The notes beneath the pieces are model-generated. The model made no database searches and was not told the origin of the DNA. It saw nothing but the letters and a program-made list of their open reading frames with translations. Below, piece after piece: positions 16,783 through 24,847 of a DNA stretch of 27,733 nt (position 1 is the stretch's first letter; each line of letters starts with the position of its first letter). This DNA is from a virus. The translations under genes were made by a program, and so were the position numbers. Location: positions 1 through 27,733 of IMG/VR virus record IMGVR_UViG_3300012931_000064. One strand, 5' to 3'.

Positions 16783-17427
16783 ATGTTCCCGATTGATACA
16801 ACTGCCGGACAAACATCTTCATCGCTTCCGGCTTATGGCAGCGCCGGAACTGCTGCATATTTTCAGGATACTGGCTCTGCCGGTGGAACCGTTTTGCCCG
16901 CATGGTGGGCAAATATGATGCAACAGGAATTGAAAAATCTTGTTACCTTGGCTGGATTGACGCTCTCAAAAAGTGACGACACGCAGGTTTATCAGTCTAT
17001 TGCATCAATGGTTGCGGCAGCAATCACAGAAGCAACGGCATCACTTAAGCCGCAGCAATATGCCGTCGGGGACATCTTCGTTACCACACGCACCGGGAAT
17101 CCGGCCACAATGTCAGATATTGGATACGGAACGTGGGTACGCTGCGCTGAAGGCATGGTCATGGTAGGGTATAAAGCGTCCGATTCAGATTTTTCCACAG
17201 TCGGGAATACTGGCGGAGAAAAGACGCACACGCTTACTACTTCTGAGATGCCTTCACACTCGCACAACGTGCAAATTTTGGGCAATGCAACTGGTGATTC
17301 ATACGTTACTATGAACGATGGTTCAGGAACTGGAAGAACATTCACGAGTACTAGCACAGGCGGCGGCGGAGCGCACAATAACATGCCGCCGTACTACGTA
17401 GTGAATTACTGGCTCAGAATATCCTAA
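16783..17427 (+). CDS. Tail fibre with collar-type receptor-binding tip
   Basis: 214 aa, preceded by AAAGGAG. The N-terminus (LPAWWANMMQQELKNLVTLA with SKSDDTQVYQSIA) is the attachment domain seen in many Mu-like fibres. The C-terminal half is a short-tail-fibre/collar domain: FVTTRTGNPATMSDIGYGTW, VGNTGGEKTHTLT, then EMPSHSHN with an SHSH metal-type pair, and AHNNMPPYYVVNYWLRI at the end. The His-rich motifs match the metal-threaded knitted tip of T4 gp12-like fibres. Confidence 0.82.
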   Translation: MFPIDTTAGQTSSSLPAYGSAGTAAYFQDTGSAGGTVLPAWWANMMQQELKNLVTLAGLTLSKSDDTQVYQSIASMVAAAITEATASLKPQQYAVGDIFVTTRTGNPATMSDIGYGTWVRCAEGMVMVGYKASDSDFSTVGNTGGEKTHTLTTSEMPSHSHNVQILGNATGDSYVTMNDGSGTGRTFTSTSTGGGGAHNNMPPYYVVNYWLRIS

Positions 17428-17430
17428 CCC

Positions 17431-18711
17431 ATGATTTACGAATCACCACTTGTTTGGCGACCCGGACAAAGCATGAGTGCGGCTGGCGACGGAAGCAGCG
17501 TGTCAATCGACACGGCTTTCACTGACTACGCCATCAGTCTTATTGACGGCTCGGTGATCTACGCACGCCCTACATTGCAGGTCTATGTTCCAACGGTGAA
17601 TTTGACGGCCCATACGATCACCATGACGGCCCCAGAAGAGGCTTTCCCGCAAGAACCGGAAGATGACGTATTCGGAGTGATGATCTACTCCCACAGTGCG
17701 TTTTATAGCTCTGGAACGGCAGTTGCGTGGGATTACACGTCATGGGACGGAACAGGATATGCCTTTACCATCGGAACAACGCTCTACATTTTCAGCGGAC
17801 TATTCTGCAAGGACTACATGTTTTCTTGCGCGGGATTTGGACGCTACCTTCTTAACACAACCATGCAGACGATCACATACCCAGCCGTTGCATGGACATG
17901 GAACAATCTTTACACGCTGAATGCGAGCGTCAGTCTCGACGACATTACAAATAAAGCGGGCGGACTAGCACAGCGTGATATTTCTTCCGGCGCAGACCCA
18001 GAAACTGTGGAAAACATCGCCAACAAATCCGTTAAATGCGGTTGGTATGCATCCACAGAAAGCTCGGCATCGCTCATCTCGGCAAGGTTCCAGAGCGAAG
18101 GCGGATCACTGTCACAAATTGACAGCATAACGCCGTCGGCAACGCTCCTTTCCGTAAACATTTCGACGATCGGCAAGGCGCTTCTGATTGGCTACACATC
18201 CTATCTTGAGACGGCTGCGCTGACCGTTGGAACTACTGAAGATACATTGAGCATTACGATGGATGCGGACATCCCGAAAACATGTCAGGTTTTCACGTTT
18301 GGAGACTACGCACCGGACGAGAACGGTTCCATCTCCCTTATTCAGGCCAACATCGTAGAGAACGCGGACGGAAATGGGACATGGAATCGGATTTTCCCAT
18401 GCGCGAGAATCTATGACCGAGGCCCGAACAGTTTCGGATACTTCACGGTACTGACCGACTCAATGGCCGACTCTTTCGCCGCCGTAACGCTGGCGCAGGA
18501 CACGACCTTGGGGCTTTCCCACTGGCGCAATTCTGTGACCGGATTCAACATTTCCACCGATTCAGGAACGGGGTATTACGAGTTTGTCCCTGCCTCGACA
18601 GCGGACAGCAGCGTTGACGCCCTCGGAAATGCTTTGACGCCTACCGCAACATTGCGTAGGGACATCTGCGCAGTGATCGTTGAGGCCTTGGAAAACGCAG
18701 GAGTTTACTAA
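17431..18711 (+). CDS. Unknown tail-associated protein, 426 aa
   Basis: It lies 3 nt after the fibre gene and is co-directional with fibre genes on both sides, so a virion role is likely. The sequence is rich in aromatic residues, Ser and Thr and looks all-beta (VIYARPTLQVYVPTVNLTAH, then DTGTGYYEFVP-like strands near the end). It has several Cys (CKDYMFSCAGFGRY), no signal peptide and no membrane span. I recognise no domain; a fibre or glycan-binding protein is a guess from position. Confidence 0.6.
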   Translation: MIYESPLVWRPGQSMSAAGDGSSVSIDTAFTDYAISLIDGSVIYARPTLQVYVPTVNLTAHTITMTAPEEAFPQEPEDDVFGVMIYSHSAFYSSGTAVAWDYTSWDGTGYAFTIGTTLYIFSGLFCKDYMFSCAGFGRYLLNTTMQTITYPAVAWTWNNLYTLNASVSLDDITNKAGGLAQRDISSGADPETVENIANKSVKCGWYASTESSASLISARFQSEGGSLSQIDSITPSATLLSVNISTIGKALLIGYTSYLETAALTVGTTEDTLSITMDADIPKTCQVFTFGDYAPDENGSISLIQANIVENADGNGTWNRIFPCARIYDRGPNSFGYFTVLTDSMADSFAAVTLAQDTTLGLSHWRNSVTGFNISTDSGTGYYEFVPASTADSSVDALGNALTPTATLRRDICAVIVEALENAGVY

Positions 18712-18712
18712 T

Positions 18713-19222
18713 ATGAAAAAGACATTTGATGATGGCAAAAGCCTTATTCCGGCTTTGTTTGTAAAAGAGGAACTGGAAAAGAAAATCCGCGAAACGCTTC
18801 AATCTGACCGATATTTTTATCTTTCAGATAGCAGCATTCAGTTCGCTAAATATATAAAAATCCCTGATGCAGACACAACCGGCGAAGAAATGTATGCCAT
18901 TACAGCAATGGACCATTGCATTGTTGGTTATGTTCGCGCTAATTTGGATTGGTACCGTCGTCAGGCATATTGTTCTGGATTCTGCGCGTTCGGAAGTTCC
19001 CATATAGGCCCACAAATTGAGGAATATATTGATTCGCTTGTTCATCGTTTCCACGTTGTAGTATGGGACATGATTGTTGGGAATCCGATTGAACCCTTTT
19101 TCGACCGAATCCTCAAAAAATATGATGGATACTCGTTCATCCGAAAGGATCATGCCGTTCTTGAAGATGGCAAGTTCTACGACGAGAAAACCTACTACAT
19201 AGTTTCACCATGGGCAAAATAA
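18713..19222 (+). CDS. GNAT-like N-acetyltransferase in the fibre cluster
   Basis: 169 aa from the ATG at 18713, which has AGGAG 9 nt upstream; a longer frame from 18680 would overlap the preceding gene. The C-terminal half looks like a GNAT enzyme: a strand (MYAITAMDHCIVGYVRANLD), a helix-rich centre, then a GNPIEPFFDRILKKYDGYSF segment and LEDGKFYDEKTYYIV. The last is the usual GNAT ending of a DGKxYDExxY type. GNAT enzymes move an acetyl group from acetyl-CoA to an amine. The target is unknown; a fibre protein or host surface sugar is plausible given the neighbours. Confidence 0.5.
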   Translation: MKKTFDDGKSLIPALFVKEELEKKIRETLQSDRYFYLSDSSIQFAKYIKIPDADTTGEEMYAITAMDHCIVGYVRANLDWYRRQAYCSGFCAFGSSHIGPQIEEYIDSLVHRFHVVVWDMIVGNPIEPFFDRILKKYDGYSFIRKDHAVLEDGKFYDEKTYYIVSPWAK

Positions 19223-20061
19223 GCACAATCGGACTTGCATGCGACTGCCAGAGTGCAGAACAACCACTGGACAAGGTTCTGGGGCGGTATCCAAACACGC
19301 CTTGGTTCTGGCGCGGCTCAGACCTGAAGTTCCGTTTGTGCTTCTTTGACGGCGGGATTCTCTACGACGAGACGCTTTTGCAGTCCGTTACGCTCGAAAT
19401 CAAGGAGATGGTCGACTCAGACGGCATCCTTTACTCCCCAGATCCAGATACCGCGCCGCTCATTCAAGGAACGGTTACGAGCTTCGCTGACATAGATCAG
19501 CCAGAATACGATCAGGACGACGGCGTGCAGGCGGTCATCACATTTACCGCAGCGCAAACCAATACTGTCCTGCATCACGGCTGGTTTTCGATCATCGGCA
19601 CAACCAAGGCTGGCGAGGTAATCACCTTCTCGGCTGGCCGCGTGGAATGTGAAGAAGATGGGTATAAGTCGGGGCTTACTCCAAGCCCGGCCCCGGTTGG
19701 CAACCCAATTCTGTTTACGGCATCCGAAGACATTGGCGCGGGCTACGCGGTAAACATCTACCAGACCGAGGCGGGCACGTTTTCGGCGCGAAATGCAAGC
19801 ACAGCAGACGGTCGCGAGCCTTCCGGATTCGTCCTTGTCGCTGTCGAGTCAGGCGACACAGCCAGCGTCTATTTCTACGGCGTAAACACGGCCTGCACCG
19901 GCCTCACGGCTGGGCCTGTGTTTCTTTCCACGACTACGGCTGGCCTGCTTACATCAACGGTCCCCACGGGGGCTGGCCTGAACTTCCAGCAGGTAGGGAC
20001 GGCACTGTCTGCCACGTCATGCAACTGGTGCGTAGAGCAGGCTTTCCCAATGGCAGAGTAA
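19210..20061 (+). CDS. Fibre/upper-baseplate protein with beta-rich C-terminal domain
   Basis: 283 aa; its start overlaps the previous gene by 13 nt. The N-terminal half (WFWRGSDLKFRLCFFDGGIL, then LQSVTLEIKEM) resembles the attachment domain of siphophage BppU-like fibres. The C-terminal part, from about 165 (DIGAGYAVNIYQTEAGTFSA to NTACTGLTAGPVFLSTTTAG), matches a beta-rich domain common in phage fibres and capsid decoration proteins. It probably links or carries the Ig-domain protein encoded next. Family assignment is tentative. Confidence 0.55.
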   Translation: MGKISTIGLACDCQSAEQPLDKVLGRYPNTPWFWRGSDLKFRLCFFDGGILYDETLLQSVTLEIKEMVDSDGILYSPDPDTAPLIQGTVTSFADIDQPEYDQDDGVQAVITFTAAQTNTVLHHGWFSIIGTTKAGEVITFSAGRVECEEDGYKSGLTPSPAPVGNPILFTASEDIGAGYAVNIYQTEAGTFSARNASTADGREPSGFVLVAVESGDTASVYFYGVNTACTGLTAGPVFLSTTTAGLLTSTVPTGAGLNFQQVGTALSATSCNWCVEQAFPMAE

Positions 20062-20082
20062 CCCACGGGACAAACTGATATC

Positions 20083-21879
20083 ATGGCACGCTACTGGATA
20101 GACACGACACGGGCGGCACTGGCCGCTTACAGCGAGGTTGACAGCCTTTTCAGAGGCGCAGACATCGCATTTCCGTACGTAGCAAGCACGGAACCTACGC
20201 AGCGCATCCTTGTGCAGGCTCGGTTCTGCGACTTTGGAGCCTGCTGCACATCCAGTGACAACGCTGAAGCAGACAAGGCCACGCTTGAGTCGGCAGGCTT
20301 CACGGTCATTGACGAGGCGTCGGCAAGAGCCTTGGCTTTGGCATGGTATCCTGTTCACTCTCCGGCCATTGTTACGCAGCCCACGGGCGGCAGCTACAGT
20401 TCCGGTGCAAGCGTCACCCTGACGGTTGTTGACGACGGCACGGCGACCGAATGGCGGTGGTATCTTGGCGGCACGGCAATCGAGGGCGCAACGTCGTCAA
20501 CCTATGCGTTTACAATGTCAGCTTTAATGGCGGGAAGCTACTACGTCGTGGTCAGCAACGATGTTGGAAGTGTGCAGAGCAATACAGCGTCTGTCACTAC
20601 TCAGCCAGCGATTACCGAACAACCTGAAACGGTGTCTGGATACTGGGAAGATGTAAAGTCGATGACGGTATCAGCTACTGGTGGGCAGCTAGAGTATCAG
20701 TGGCAACGTAGTTCTGACAACGTGACCTTTGCAGATATTAGTGGAGCTACGGCAAGCACTCTCGCATTTGCCTCTTTGAGTCCCTCGGACGACGGTTATT
20801 ACCGTTGTATTGTTTCCAACTCCGCTGGAAGCGTTACGTCAGAGGCCGTTACGGCGACGTGTGTTGTTCATCCATTTGAGACCTACATGGGTTCGTATGA
20901 CAGGTACGACCAAAGGACAGATTTAGTAGCCGAACTAGACGGTTTTTATATCGGAGATGTGATCGGAGAAGGCACACACCACAAGGATGATGTTTTTGCT
21001 TGGGCCAAGGGAGTTACGATCAGAGGCTCAGCAGGGTTCAGTAACTACGCATACTACTATGTCGGGTGTTACGGGGCTAGTAACTGCTCTTTGCTTTTGG
21101 AGAACAGCACAATCTATCTAGGTTGTTTTTACATAAATGCGTACAACGATGACACAGTAAACTCAAACAACAACGCCGTAGTTGTAAAAAACTCGATAGT
21201 CTACCACCGTGTCGGAGAAACGATGATCGGATGTTTCAACAATACCGGAACACCGGAAGCTCTTACAGCAACGCTAACGCTCTCTGGTGGAACCGTATGG
21301 TATAACGGTTACAACCATGTAAGGGTCGGTGGATATGCCGGTGCTGATTCATGTTACCCGAAGGATTGTCACTTCATCGTTATAGGAAGTGGAACCGCGT
21401 TCTTAGGAGACTACGGTTGGACTGGAACTAGATACAGCACGCCTTTGTCTCTTTTTACGTTAGCAGATTCGACAGGGAACTCAGTTGATCTGCTAAACAG
21501 TGGTTTGATAAGAGTCGGTCACGTAGAAAGTGGACAGGCGAGCCATGCGATTACGACGGATTCTATCAACGACTCTTCTGACGCCGTTCAGATGGCGTTT
21601 CGCTTCGGTGGTGGATACCTAGCCTATTACGGAGACTGCACTGACCCTGACAGTGAAAGCACGATGCACTGGTCGTTAAAGACAGAAACAGACAACTACC
21701 AGATTCTCCCAACTGGCATCGTTCAAGTTCGTGACTCGGACGGAACTTGGCGTGCAGGAACGAGTAGCGATTTCACAGTTACTTATTGCACAACGGATGC
21801 CGAGGGCCTCGCTGCCACCGGTGGGCTTTATGACGGACTCGCCGGTTACACAGTAATAACAGCAGGAGCATCAATTTAA
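20083..21879 (+). CDS. Ig-domain tail adhesin
   Basis: 598 aa. After an N-terminal domain of about 90 residues come two consecutive immunoglobulin-like domains. The first has ATEWRWYLGGTAI and AGSYYVVVSNDVGSVQSN; the second has LEYQWQRSSDNVTF and DDGYYRCIVSNSAGSVTSE. Both show the buried Trp and the DxGxYxCxVSN-type strand (only the second keeps the Cys). From about 265 the chain is Tyr/Gly/Asn-rich, probably a beta-helix or receptor-binding region, with paired Cys (YYVGCYGASNCSLLLENS). Ig-like domains on phage virions typically mediate weak binding to carbohydrate or mucin. The position at the end of the fibre cluster supports an adhesin role. Confidence 0.7.
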   Translation: MARYWIDTTRAALAAYSEVDSLFRGADIAFPYVASTEPTQRILVQARFCDFGACCTSSDNAEADKATLESAGFTVIDEASARALALAWYPVHSPAIVTQPTGGSYSSGASVTLTVVDDGTATEWRWYLGGTAIEGATSSTYAFTMSALMAGSYYVVVSNDVGSVQSNTASVTTQPAITEQPETVSGYWEDVKSMTVSATGGQLEYQWQRSSDNVTFADISGATASTLAFASLSPSDDGYYRCIVSNSAGSVTSEAVTATCVVHPFETYMGSYDRYDQRTDLVAELDGFYIGDVIGEGTHHKDDVFAWAKGVTIRGSAGFSNYAYYYVGCYGASNCSLLLENSTIYLGCFYINAYNDDTVNSNNNAVVVKNSIVYHRVGETMIGCFNNTGTPEALTATLTLSGGTVWYNGYNHVRVGGYAGADSCYPKDCHFIVIGSGTAFLGDYGWTGTRYSTPLSLFTLADSTGNSVDLLNSGLIRVGHVESGQASHAITTDSINDSSDAVQMAFRFGGGYLAYYGDCTDPDSESTMHWSLKTETDNYQILPTGIVQVRDSDGTWRAGTSSDFTVTYCTTDAEGLAATGGLYDGLAGYTVITAGASI

Positions 21880-21883
21880 CGCC

Positions 21884-22231
21884 ATGGCAACCTACACCGA
21901 AGCAACCGCCGGGCAGATTTTAACCACTTTCTCAACTTTGACCGGCAGAATAGAACGCAAGGCCAAACACCAGCGCATGGGGTTTTGGGTGATTTTCCCC
22001 TTCATTGAACCTGCCGGTCATCACTTTACACGCCGTCCAATGCCGCAAGAATACCAGCACTCCACGAATCCACGACGCTACGCTCGGCCACTTGAGACGG
22101 CTGTCCTTGCGCCTTGGGAGCACGAGACGTGGGAGTTACCAGAAGCCACACATCGCCAGCGCGTCAAAATCCATCATCAAGCTGCCGAAGAATGTCCTGC
22201 GACCACTTGTCAAGCGGGTTCATCGGGTTAG
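21884..22231 (+). CDS. Doubtful 115-aa ORF after the adhesin
   Basis: The ATG lies 4 nt after the adhesin stop in the context CGCCATGG, as at the tape measure start. The first 22 residues (MATYTEATAGQILTTFSTLT) look protein-like, but the rest (His- and Arg-rich, ending CQAGSSG) does not, and the last 68 nt run antisense to the terminase gene. It may be a truncated remnant of a former fibre-cluster gene or a chance frame. Confidence 0.2.
   Translation: MATYTEATAGQILTTFSTLTGRIERKAKHQRMGFWVIFPFIEPAGHHFTRRPMPQEYQHSTNPRRYARPLETAVLAPWEHETWELPEATHRQRVKIHHQAAEECPATTCQAGSSG
21939..22020. repeat. Inverted repeat TGACCGGCAG / CTGCCGGTCA
   Basis: A perfect 10-bp inverted repeat (21939-21948 and 22011-22020) with a 62-nt loop lies in the convergent junction between the structural run and the terminase operon. 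The loop has no T-run beside the stem, so it is not a standard terminator. Confidence 0.35.
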
Positions 22232-23726
22232 GAGACGACTGCGCAACCGGCAGCGTTCCCGTCTCAATCCGCTTCTGCAATGCCTCCTGCCCCTTGATTA
22301 TAGTATCCATCGGGTGAGCTTCAAGCGCACTATCGCCAAGGTTGACCAGCCGAAGCCAGCCGCCGCCTGAAAGCTCCGTCAGAGTCCACACAAGCGCGTC
22401 CATGCGGTCAGGCGAGTCCGCATCATCCGGCTTCCACGTAGTTTGCTCCGCCTCAAGGTCCGGGAACTCCCCAACGTGATGCACCATACCACGCTCATAC
22501 ATGCCCGCGATAGGCTCCGCGCGTATCCACTTGCCGCGCGTCGCATGCACCAGCTTGACGCGCACGGTCGGATCAACGCGGTGCAGGTTGCTCTCCACGA
22601 GGTCGCCGCCCTGATTGTTCTCCCCCACGATGCAGTCGGCCTGATATTCGTAATACAGCGAGACAGCCTTGCGTCCCCACTCAAGCGGGGGGTATTTGCC
22701 GCTCACGTCCGCCAGCACGTAGTAATGCGCAGGATCGCCGTCCAGCGTTCCAGCCACCACGATGCCGGTATGGTCAGACTTCTTGTTGCTCGTAACGGCA
22801 GGGTCAACGCCCACCACGATGCGCCCCAAGCGGTGCCAGTCGAACATCACGACGCGGTGCTCGTCGATCCACGCGGCTTTCCACAGCGCGCCTTCGGTGT
22901 CGGACGAGAACACGCCGAGCAGATAGCGCATCCGCTTGGCACGTGGCAGGCCTTCCAGCGAGCGCAGAAATTGCGGGGACTGATTCGCCTGATTGTCCGC
23001 CGGTGTAATTGAGCCGACGCCGAAGCGCGAGAACACATCCTTCGGCAGCTTGGCCTTGCTCTCGGGGTCAAGCCCTTGCACGTAGCGCAGGTAAGTCCAG
23101 TGCCGCACGCTCGACGGGTTTTCGTCAAGGTAGATTATGTTCCTCAATAGCGTCCCGTCTTTCAATTCGCAGCGTTGTGCAAGACGTGTCTTGAGCGTCG
23201 TAAAGGACTCGTAATCAACCTCCGAAGCCTCGTTAAAATAGATCGTGCAATACTCGTTGCCGAGGATTTTCTCGACGCGCTCACCGTCATCAAGTCCGCC
23301 GATCCACACTTCTGATCCGTTAGGCAGCGTCCAGAACCAGTCAGTCTTATTACACACTATGCCGAGGCCGGGGAAGTGATTGGCAATCACCGTCGGGATC
23401 GTCGCCTTGCCAATGCCCAGCGACCGTTTGGCGTCGATGAAGTGCTTGCGCAGGATAACATGCCGCGAACCGGCAGCTTTGAGCGCACGGATGAAAATGG
23501 TGTAGATCAGATCATACGTCTTTCCGCCGCGTGCTCCGCCGTAGATCAGATACTCGTCATATCGCTCGTCAGCAAGCAAGGGCTGGATGCGCTCCTGACC
23601 GGGGTTCCGCTCGAACTGCCACAGCTTGGGGTTTGGGCGCGTCTTGAACGTCCCGCACGGCATGAGCGGGCAATACGCAGGCTTGCCGTCCGCCGCCGCT
23701 ATCCGCTCTTTAGCCCGCCGTCCCAT
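22164..23726 (-). CDS. Terminase large subunit
   Basis: 520 aa from the ATG at 23726; the frame is open further upstream, but that stretch overlaps the nuclease gene and its translation is Arg/Ser-rich and unlike any terminase. The ATPase domain has Walker A GGARGGKT at 63-70, a Walker B strand TIYFNE with the catalytic Glu at 166, and the intervening VILRKHFIDAKRS helix. The C-terminal RNase H-like nuclease has GRIVVGVDPAV with its Asp, then ADCIVGENNQGGD and PDRMDALVWTL with another acid. It packages DNA through the portal, which is not in the window. The gene is - strand, opposite to the head genes. Confidence 0.92.
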   Translation of the reverse strand: MGRRAKERIAAADGKPAYCPLMPCGTFKTRPNPKLWQFERNPGQERIQPLLADERYDEYLIYGGARGGKTYDLIYTIFIRALKAAGSRHVILRKHFIDAKRSLGIGKATIPTVIANHFPGLGIVCNKTDWFWTLPNGSEVWIGGLDDGERVEKILGNEYCTIYFNEASEVDYESFTTLKTRLAQRCELKDGTLLRNIIYLDENPSSVRHWTYLRYVQGLDPESKAKLPKDVFSRFGVGSITPADNQANQSPQFLRSLEGLPRAKRMRYLLGVFSSDTEGALWKAAWIDEHRVVMFDWHRLGRIVVGVDPAVTSNKKSDHTGIVVAGTLDGDPAHYYVLADVSGKYPPLEWGRKAVSLYYEYQADCIVGENNQGGDLVESNLHRVDPTVRVKLVHATRGKWIRAEPIAGMYERGMVHHVGEFPDLEAEQTTWKPDDADSPDRMDALVWTLTELSGGGWLRLVNLGDSALEAHPMDTIIKGQEALQKRIETGTLPVAQSSPNPMNPLDKWSQDILRQLDDGF

Positions 23727-24144
23727 GCAGATACTCTGTGATCGTTTGCACCGCCTCGTCAAGCGTCCGGCACACGCCAGCGTCGTATCCCTTGCCTTGC
23801 AGCGACGTAATCCACGACGCTTGCGCCTCTGATATGCGCCCCGCGTCGCCCGCCTTAAGCTCGATGAAAAGGCCGTGGAAGCGGCCACACGGCACCGCGA
23901 GGAAAATGTCGGGCACGCCGGCCTTGACGCCCTCAGCCTTGAGCATCGCCCCGGTGCGGCTGTCACGCGCCCCGCCGTTGGGGATCGCAAACATCATGGC
24001 CAGCTCGGGGTGCATGCACTGGGCAATTTTTGCCCACGTGAACAGCGCGACCTGCATGTCATGCTCGGGATGTTTAGGCTTGGAGCGAGTCCGCACGCCA
24101 ATGCCGCGCAGGATGGAGGACCGTATGGAGCGTCGCGCGGTCAC
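23710..24144 (-). CDS. VRR-NUC domain nuclease
   Basis: 144 aa, starting at a GTG that overlaps the previous stop (GTGA). It is a compact VRR-NUC (PD-D/ExK) enzyme. Residues 28-37 (HDMQVALFTW) lead to IPNGGARDSRTGAMLKAEGV, then VPDIFLA with the acidic Asp79 and LFIELKA with Glu95 and Lys97; a helix RISEAQASWITSL follows. Phage members are often encoded near replication or packaging genes and are thought to process DNA junctions. Its end overlaps the terminase start by 17 nt, which ties it to packaging here. Confidence 0.85.
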   Translation of the reverse strand: MTARRSIRSSILRGIGVRTRSKPKHPEHDMQVALFTWAKIAQCMHPELAMMFAIPNGGARDSRTGAMLKAEGVKAGVPDIFLAVPCGRFHGLFIELKAGDAGRISEAQASWITSLQGKGYDAGVCRTLDEAVQTITEYLHGTAG

Positions 24145-24812
24145 AGCTCCACCGCCTTGCCACGCCCCTTGATCATCAGCGCCAGTTGGACGACCGGCTG
24201 CATTGTCTCGTTACCGGCGAGCGTGTCAAGCCGCTCGGAGTCGCACGCGAGCACGCTCAGGCGCTCACCATCAGAGGCTGGCATGGGCCGGTCAAGCCCC
24301 ATCTTGAGACCGTCCCAGCGGCCCCCGACAATCTCGATGGTGCTAGGCGTCATTTTCTTGCGGGATGCCGAGGGTTTGGCAAAGCACGCTGGCCTTGCGC
24401 GGATCGTGGCTTGCGGCCCGCCGCGCTCCGGCTCCGGCGTGTAGATGTACGCGGTCATGATGATGCGCTGGGCTTGCTCCGCATCGCAGCCCTTGGCCTC
24501 CACGACCGCGTAATCATGTAGCAGCTCGACGCGCACGACGTGATCGACAGTGCGGACCCGCTCGATGCGGTATCCGCCCGCGAAGCGCCTGTCCTCGACT
24601 CGCTCGACAATCTGCGTCAGTGTCCGCCCCTTGCGGCGGTGATCCGGCCTGATGGCTGCATACATCGCCCGCGCTATGGACTCCAGTGGAGAGTCCGGCT
24701 CGACCTCCACGCCGGACGTGTTGCGGTCCACTACCCTGCCCGATGCGTAGATAGTGCGGACTATCCATTCGTTGATGCCATACTTGCTCGTTGCTTGTGT
24801 TATTGTTTGCAT
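24141..24812 (-). CDS. Unknown protein in the terminase operon, 223 aa
   Basis: The N-terminus (MQTITQATSKYGINEWIVRT, then YASGRVVDRNTSG) resembles the small winged helix-turn-helix of excisionase/MerR-like proteins. The middle (YAVVEAKGCDAEQAQRIIMT) is mixed alpha/beta and the C-terminal 60 residues form no pattern I recognise. It sits between the putative small terminase and the nuclease with a 4-nt overlap to the latter. A DNA-binding role in packaging or regulation is inference. No clear Shine-Dalgarno site precedes the ATG. Confidence 0.55.
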   Translation of the reverse strand: MQTITQATSKYGINEWIVRTIYASGRVVDRNTSGVEVEPDSPLESIARAMYAAIRPDHRRKGRTLTQIVERVEDRRFAGGYRIERVRTVDHVVRVELLHDYAVVEAKGCDAEQAQRIIMTAYIYTPEPERGGPQATIRARPACFAKPSASRKKMTPSTIEIVGGRWDGLKMGLDRPMPASDGERLSVLACDSERLDTLAGNETMQPVVQLALMIKGRGKAVEL

Positions 24813-24847
24813 GGATTAAATGTGCATCAAATCCGCCGTCGCGTCAA

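Noticed and set aside
16783-22231. Integrase, attachment site or transposition genes among the fibre genes
   Set aside because: None were found; despite the Mu-like tail there is no evidence in the window for Mu-type transposition or lysogeny.
23727-23990. Longer N-terminus for the terminase
   Set aside because: The stretch runs antisense-free but in another frame of the nuclease gene, is Arg/Ser/Ala-rich and does not look like a terminase N-terminus.
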